A DNA stretch of 9,620 nt. Origin: Chromatocurvus sp046260215 (GTDB lineage: Bacteria > Pseudomonadota > Gammaproteobacteria > Pseudomonadales > Halieaceae). Location: contig JBHEPQ010000337.1 in NCBI GenBank assembly GCA_046260215.1, positions 1 to 9,620 on the forward strand. The letters run 5' to 3'. The notes below the pieces were generated by a model that did not search any database, was not told the DNA's origin, and saw only the letters and a program-made list of their open reading frames with translations. Position numbers and translations under genes: made by a program. Shown here one piece after another: positions 5,862-9,620 of the stretch (position 1 is the stretch's first letter; each line of letters begins with the position of its first letter).

Positions 5862-7081
5862 GACGCTACGCCTGTGGTCCGCGCTGCGGGCGCGGCGGCT
5901 GACTCATGCAGCTGTCCGACGCGCCCCGCGATCAGCAAAAGCACGATAATAGCGAGATAGCAGCCGGAGGCGAACTGCAGTACGGCAAGCGGGGCGGACA
6001 GGGCAGCGATTCGACTGGTAATCAGCGGGCTGACCGCGGTGCCCAGCGTCGCGCCAAGCAGCAGCCCGGAAATCAGGCGCGGCGTTGGCACGCGCACCAT
6101 GAGCGTACCAAAGGTGATGATGATCTTGAGCAGCCCCAGGTTGGCGAAACCCCAGACGAAGGCAAGGATCACCAGTCCGTCGATGCCGGAGTAGAGCCAC
6201 ATGGGCAGAGAGCCCAGGAATGTTGTGCTCGCCCCGATCAGCACCAGTCGGGGTACCCCGAGCCGCAGCACCCACCAGGCCACGAACAGCTGCGCGACGA
6301 GCATCCCCGACCAGAACTGCCCGACGACCTCACCGGCCCGTTCCCGGGGAACCCCGAGCCCGGTCTCCAGGTGATTCGGCAACCACCACAGCATGGCTGA
6401 CTGTCCAAGGGTATACAGAAACAGCGATGCGATACACAGCCATACGGCTGGCGGCCAGCGCAGGATCGGCTGTCTGATGCGGTCGCCTTGATTGTCAGCG
6501 CGCTGCGGGTTCTCCGGAAACGCCGATATCGCAGACAGCAACACTACCAGTACGGCAATCGCCGCGACCACCTGGTAGGTGCCTGACCAGTGGGCATTGC
6601 GGGCCACCAGAAAAACCGCGATCCACCCACACACGATGCCGGCAATACTGAAGCAGCCATCGGTGATTACCAACATGGATGCACGGCGCTCGGCGGCGTA
6701 GACGCTGGCAATCACGCTTGCGGCACCGGCCAGGCCAATGCCGCAGCAGACCCCGACCAGGCCCAGAGCCAGCCGCACCGCGAGCAGGTTGTCGGTAAAA
6801 CCCAGCGTCACCAGGCTCGCAGCGATGGCGGTGTAAAGAATCAGCATGATGCGCCGCAGGTCCAGCCAGTCAAAAACAACCAGCGCGGCGGAGGACCCGG
6901 CAAGAATGCCGAAGGTCAGCCAGCTGAACAGGGCGCTGATCGCGGTGACCGGCCGGTCGAAATAGTCCGCCATGGGCTGCATGACGATACCGATGGGTGC
7001 CAGCATGCCGGACATGACAAAGTAGGCCAGGAAGCTGGCGAGAGTGATGCGGTAGCGGTTTTTCAACGGGCGTTCCGGCAC
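5858..7081 (-). CDS. Major facilitator superfamily transporter, TsgA-like
   Basis: This 407-residue protein has about twelve hydrophobic helices, split by a polar central loop near residues 189-209, the standard MFS layout. Its N terminus (RITLASFLAYFVMSG, then ADYFDRPVTAISALF), the helix-5 motif ITDGCFSIAG (139-148) and the late segment IIITFGTLMVRVPTPRL (320-336) track E. coli TsgA as remembered, and the length is close (TsgA is about 393 residues). TsgA sits near the FucP-type branch of the MFS, and its physiological substrate is not settled. Translation starts at a GTG (7079-7081) with only a weak purine stretch upstream. The stop overlaps the proposed CTG start of the oxygenase gene, so the two form an operon and the oxygenase may act on whatever is transported. 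The C-terminal 20 residues are polar and Ala-rich. Confidence 0.87.
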   Translation of the reverse strand: MPERPLKNRYRITLASFLAYFVMSGMLAPIGIVMQPMADYFDRPVTAISALFSWLTFGILAGSSAALVVFDWLDLRRIMLILYTAIAASLVTLGFTDNLLAVRLALGLVGVCCGIGLAGAASVIASVYAAERRASMLVITDGCFSIAGIVCGWIAVFLVARNAHWSGTYQVVAAIAVLVVLLSAISAFPENPQRADNQGDRIRQPILRWPPAVWLCIASLFLYTLGQSAMLWWLPNHLETGLGVPRERAGEVVGQFWSGMLVAQLFVAWWVLRLGVPRLVLIGASTTFLGSLPMWLYSGIDGLVILAFVWGFANLGLLKIIITFGTLMVRVPTPRLISGLLLGATLGTAVSPLITSRIAALSAPLAVLQFASGCYLAIIVLLLIAGRVGQLHESAAAPAARTTGVAS

Positions 7082-7241
7082 GCTTCGGGACTGGCTATGA
7101 TCCCCGGTCTGCGGCTGCCCTGCAAGGTGGGGGTGGTACCGAAGCGCCGGACCGTCAGTCCAGCTGCTGCCATCATCTCAGAAACGGCTGAACGATATGC
7201 AGCCGACTGGTAATATAGTTGTTTTTCCGGGAGGGTTCTCT
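7082..7241. promoter_or_regulatory. Divergent intergenic region between the MFS and MscS-family genes
   Basis: This 160 bp gap separates two divergently transcribed genes and should hold both promoters. The only AT-rich patch is 7211-7226. On the plus strand TATAGT at 7214-7219 matches the -10 consensus at five of six positions, but no good -35 lies at the right distance. An alternative pair is TAATAT (7211-7216) with CTGAAC (7188-7193) at 17 bp spacing. Either would give a leader of roughly 20 bases before the GTG at 7242. No convincing sigma70 promoter was found on the minus strand, and no clear operator palindrome. Confidence 0.3.
7230..7234 (+). promoter_or_regulatory. Ribosome binding site deciding the GTG start of the MscS-family gene
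   Basis: GGAGG at 7230-7234 lies seven bases before the GTG at 7242. The in-frame ATG at 7197 has no such site, and it adds 15 residues that do not look like part of the channel. The strong site supports the shorter 395-residue protein. Confidence 0.7.
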
Positions 7242-8429
7242 GTGGAGTGGAGTCTGGAGTCGTTGCGGGAATTCTGGATCCTCGTGCTGGATGTCTGGGA
7301 TCACGGCGTCTACGGTATCGACCTGCCGCAGATCCTGGCGGCACTGCTGGTTTTTCTGTTCTTCCTCATGATTCGTTCGCTGTTCACGCGCTATGTGCTG
7401 GGCGCGCTCTCTCGGCTGGGCCGCCGCGCCCGGACAACGCTTGACAACAGCCTGGTAGAAACTCTGCGCGAGCCGCTGCGTTTCCTGCCGGTGCAGATGG
7501 GTCTTTTTTTCGCGTCCCGTGTGCTGGATCTAAATGAAAGCGCAGAGGCCTTTGTCTACAATATCAACCGTTCACTGGTGGTCTTCACGCTGTTCTGGGC
7601 CCTGTACCGAATCAGCACACCGGCAGGTAATGCGGTCATAGCGTCCAGCCAGTTGCTGACCGCGGCCATGGGTGAATGGCTGGTCAAGTTCGCCAGGCTG
7701 GTATTCGTCGGGATCGGCGCAGCGACCATCCTGGAGCTGTGGGGCATTGCAGTGGCGCCGATTATCGCCGGTTTCGGCCTGTTCGGGGTGGCAGTCGCCC
7801 TTGGCGCACAGGACCTGTTCAAGAACCTGATCGCTGGGCTGTTCGTGCTGGGTGAGCGCCGTTTCGAGCCCGGGGACTGGGTGCTCGTCGAGGGCATTGT
7901 CGAGGGTACGGTTCTGCAGATCGGCTTTCGCACCACGACAGTCCGCCGCTTTGATCGCGCGCCGGTTTACGTGCCCAATGCGCGGCTTGCGGATAATGCG
8001 GTTACCAATTTCTCGCGCATGAGTCACCGCCGCATACGCTGGATGCTGGGCGTTGAATATCGCACGACGCTTGAGCAGCTGCGCGAGATCCGCGACGCTA
8101 TCGAGCGCTATATTCACGACAGTGACGAGTTTGCCCGGCCGGATGAAGTCGCCACCTTCGTGCGCATAGATTCCTTTAACGACAGCTCTATCGACATACT
8201 TGTCTATTGCTTTACCAACACGACGGTCTGGGCCGAGTGGCTGGAAATCAAGGAGCGGCTCGCCTATCGCATCAAGGAAATTGTTGAGGGTGCCGGCGCC
8301 GGATTTGCGTTCCCGAGCAGATCGCTTTACCTCGAGACTACCGGGGACGCCCCGGAGGTCTTCCCGCTGTCGCCGGGGCAGGGCGACAGCTCCGCGTCCG
8401 CTGATCGCGCCAGTGCCGCCACGGTCTAG
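7242..8429 (+). CDS. MscS-family mechanosensitive ion channel
   Basis: From the GTG at 7242 the product is 395 residues. Hydrophobic segments lie near residues 30-50, 80-95, 110-125, 148-165 and 166-205. The last holds the pore-lining helix, AGFGLFGVAVALGAQDLFKN (176-195), whose Gly/Ala pattern is the MscS hallmark, followed by LGERRFEPGDWV (203-213) entering the cytoplasmic beta domain. The stretch GFRTTTVRR (228-236) and VYVPNARLADNAVTNFSR (242-259) is typical of the family. Residues 260-365 form the alpha/beta vestibule. The extra N-terminal helices and length exceed E. coli MscS (286 residues) and resemble mid-sized paralogues such as YnaI or YbdG. Such channels open under membrane tension to release solutes in hypo-osmotic shock. 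The last 30 residues are polar and probably disordered. The gene appears monocistronic, ending just before a hairpin at 8448-8473. Confidence 0.93.
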   Translation: MEWSLESLREFWILVLDVWDHGVYGIDLPQILAALLVFLFFLMIRSLFTRYVLGALSRLGRRARTTLDNSLVETLREPLRFLPVQMGLFFASRVLDLNESAEAFVYNINRSLVVFTLFWALYRISTPAGNAVIASSQLLTAAMGEWLVKFARLVFVGIGAATILELWGIAVAPIIAGFGLFGVAVALGAQDLFKNLIAGLFVLGERRFEPGDWVLVEGIVEGTVLQIGFRTTTVRRFDRAPVYVPNARLADNAVTNFSRMSHRRIRWMLGVEYRTTLEQLREIRDAIERYIHDSDEFARPDEVATFVRIDSFNDSSIDILVYCFTNTTVWAEWLEIKERLAYRIKEIVEGAGAGFAFPSRSLYLETTGDAPEVFPLSPGQGDSSASADRASAATV

Positions 8430-8447
8430 TGGGACAGTCTTTATAAA

Positions 8448-8473
8448 GGGCCACGCGGCTTACCGCGTGGCCC
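8448..8473. terminator. Intergenic hairpin between convergent genes, probable terminator
   Basis: GGGCCACGCGG (8448-8458) and CCGCGTGGCCC (8463-8473) form a perfect 11 bp stem around a four-base loop. It lies 18 bases after the channel gene's stop and one base after the symporter's stop on the minus strand. Read on the minus strand, it is followed by TTTATAAAG, a modest T-tract, so it best serves the symporter transcript. On the plus strand no T-run follows, so termination of the channel transcript by this hairpin alone is less certain. Confidence 0.75.
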
Positions 8474-8474
8474 G

Positions 8475-9620
8475 CTAGCGGAAGACAAAAACCGTCAACA
8501 GCGTCAGGGCCACCACCGCCGCACCCTGGGTGCGCGGATCTGCGTACCAGGTCGTCGGTGCTTGTTCCGGCGTGAGGTCACGTTGCGAAAACGTCAGGTC
8601 CCGGGTCTGTGCTGTACTCGGCGCCGGGCCATACTGCAGGCTGGCCAGCACACAGAGCGCGGCGCTCAGGCTGAACAGAAGCCCCGACACATAAAGAAAG
8701 TGCAGCTCGATCACGTCGCTCTGCACCAGCGCGAAAATTACCGCGGCGGCCAGGTGTCCCCCCACCAGCGCAATAAAGGCGCCCTGGGCATTGCTTCGAC
8801 TCCAGAAGAAGCCGACCAGGAAAATGCTCACCACCGGCGAGACGATGTAGGCGAACATCGCCTGAATATAGGAAAACAGACCGGGGAACTGCTGAATCAG
8901 CGGCGCCCAGATGGCGGCCACCAGCATGAACCCCAGGGTCGCAAACGTGCCGTAGCGCCGTCCCTGCTGCGGTGTCAGCTTTCTGCCGCGAGCGGGCTCG
9001 ATAAAATCCAGCACCAGCAGGGTGGAGGCGGAATTCAGCGCCGAATCCACGCTCGACAGGATCGCCGACAGCAGGCCAGCCAGGACAATCCCGGTGAGGC
9101 CCACCGGCAGGAAATTCCGGATCAGCGACGGAAAGACCTGGTCCGGCGAGTCGAGGTCGGGGAGCAGGGTAACGGCGAAAGCACCGGGCAGCATCATGAT
9201 GAACAGCGGCGTCAGCTTGAGCAGCCCGGCGAGTATTGCGCCGCGCCGGGCTTGAGTGATGTCCTGCGCCCCCAGTACACGCTGCACGATGTACTGGTTC
9301 AGGATCCAGTAGTAGAAACCGAGAATCGGCACGCCGATCAGCAGGCCGGGCCAGGGCAGGACCGGGTCATCGGCGGGTCGGATGATCGACAGATGGCCTT
9401 CGGGCAGCGCCCGGGTGGCTTCTGCCCAGGAGAAGTCGAACTGTCCGAAGGTGATTATCGCGATGGCGCTGGTGCCCGCAATCAGGATGACCGCCTGCAG
9501 CACATCGGTATAGACCACGGCAGCCAGGCCGCCGGCGGCGGTGTACAGCCCGCCGACGAGGGCAAGCATGACGATGAACACGGACAGATTCAGGTCCGGG
9601 ATGAACACCTGGGCCACCAG
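8475..9620 (-). CDS. Sodium/solute symporter (SSS family, vSGLT-like), 5' end outside the window
   Basis: At least 381 residues of a multi-helix membrane protein are present; the frame runs off the end at 9620, so the N-terminal helices are missing. Counting from the codon at 9617, visible family motifs are GGLAAVVYTDVLQ (29-41), the first-half SSS signature; YYWILNQYIVQRVLGA (102-117); ARRGAILAGLLKL (123-135) followed by MMLPG; and LSAILSSVDSALNSASTLL (183-201). In the last, the paired serines fall where Na2-site serines lie in this family. The NQY and LLK segments resemble Vibrio vSGLT, whose Asn and Lys there contact galactose, so a sugar or polyol substrate is plausible but not shown. A polar loop (about 330-360) precedes a final helix ending in VFVFR, as in the 14-helix SGLT type. 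Transport is expected to be sodium-coupled uptake across the inner membrane. The stop lies next to the terminator hairpin. Confidence 0.92.
   Translation of the reverse strand: MVAQVFIPDLNLSVFIVMLALVGGLYTAAGGLAAVVYTDVLQAVILIAGTSAIAIITFGQFDFSWAEATRALPEGHLSIIRPADDPVLPWPGLLIGVPILGFYYWILNQYIVQRVLGAQDITQARRGAILAGLLKLTPLFIMMLPGAFAVTLLPDLDSPDQVFPSLIRNFLPVGLTGIVLAGLLSAILSSVDSALNSASTLLVLDFIEPARGRKLTPQQGRRYGTFATLGFMLVAAIWAPLIQQFPGLFSYIQAMFAYIVSPVVSIFLVGFFWSRSNAQGAFIALVGGHLAAAVIFALVQSDVIELHFLYVSGLLFSLSAALCVLASLQYGPAPSTAQTRDLTFSQRDLTPEQAPTTWYADPRTQGAAVVALTLLTVFVFR

Noticed and set aside
6590..7213. 207-codon plus-strand open frame opposite the MFS gene
   Set aside because: Its Gln/Gly/Asp/His-rich composition is an antisense shadow of a transmembrane gene; the opposite strand encodes a clear TsgA-like transporter.
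7197..7241. Longer ATG start for the MscS-family gene at 7197
   Set aside because: No ribosome binding site is present, while the GTG at 7242 has a strong GGAGG at good spacing.
7063..7344. 93-codon minus-strand open frame spanning the divergent gap
   Set aside because: It overlaps the starts of two well-supported genes and shows no family features or ribosome binding site.

Overview
This 9.6 kb window looks like chromosomal DNA of a high-GC proteobacterium, probably a gammaproteobacterium. The reasons are the GC-rich coding bias, a homodimeric AceE-type dehydrogenase E1 tail, a TsgA-like transporter, a lipobox lipoprotein and dense gene packing with short overlaps. The taxon cannot be fixed from the sequence alone. 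No tRNA, rRNA, CRISPR array, IS element or phage gene was seen. No stretch over about 160 bp lacks a gene.

Layout. (1) Bases 1-134 hold the end of an AceE-like E1 gene. (2) Four plus-strand genes (259-4976) are packed like one operon: an alkylglycerol-monooxygenase-like di-iron membrane hydroxylase, an overlapping putative lipoprotein of the endonuclease/exonuclease/phosphatase (EEP) fold, a signal-peptide-bearing fusion of a SAM hydroxide adenosyltransferase (DUF62) domain with an alpha/beta hydrolase, and a nucleoside hydrolase whose start overlaps the fusion's stop. (3) A convergent minus-strand pair (5010-7081) encodes a TsgA-like MFS transporter followed by an isopenicillin-N-synthase-like Fe(II) oxygenase. 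The oxygenase appears to begin at a non-standard CTG that overlaps the transporter's stop. (4) A divergent 160 bp gap leads into a plus-strand MscS-family channel (7242-8429). (5) A strong hairpin at 8448-8473 separates it from a convergent, 5'-truncated vSGLT-like sodium/solute symporter (8475-9620).

How the genes may work together. The most notable unit is 2222-4976. The DUF62 domain keeps the Asp-Arg-His triad associated with splitting SAM into adenosine and methionine and lacks the fluorinase loop. The next gene encodes an enzyme family that splits nucleosides into base and ribose. In sequence they would form a SAM to adenosine to adenine plus ribose route. However, the fusion carries a Sec-type signal peptide and the nucleoside hydrolase does not, so the compartments conflict. 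Either an importer is involved or the exported enzyme has another substrate. The fused alpha/beta hydrolase has a complete Ser-Asp-His triad and an unknown substrate. The first two genes (ether-lipid-type monooxygenase and EEP phosphoesterase lipoprotein) suggest a membrane-lipid or envelope role, but a link to the SAM/nucleoside genes is only inferred from co-orientation and spacing.
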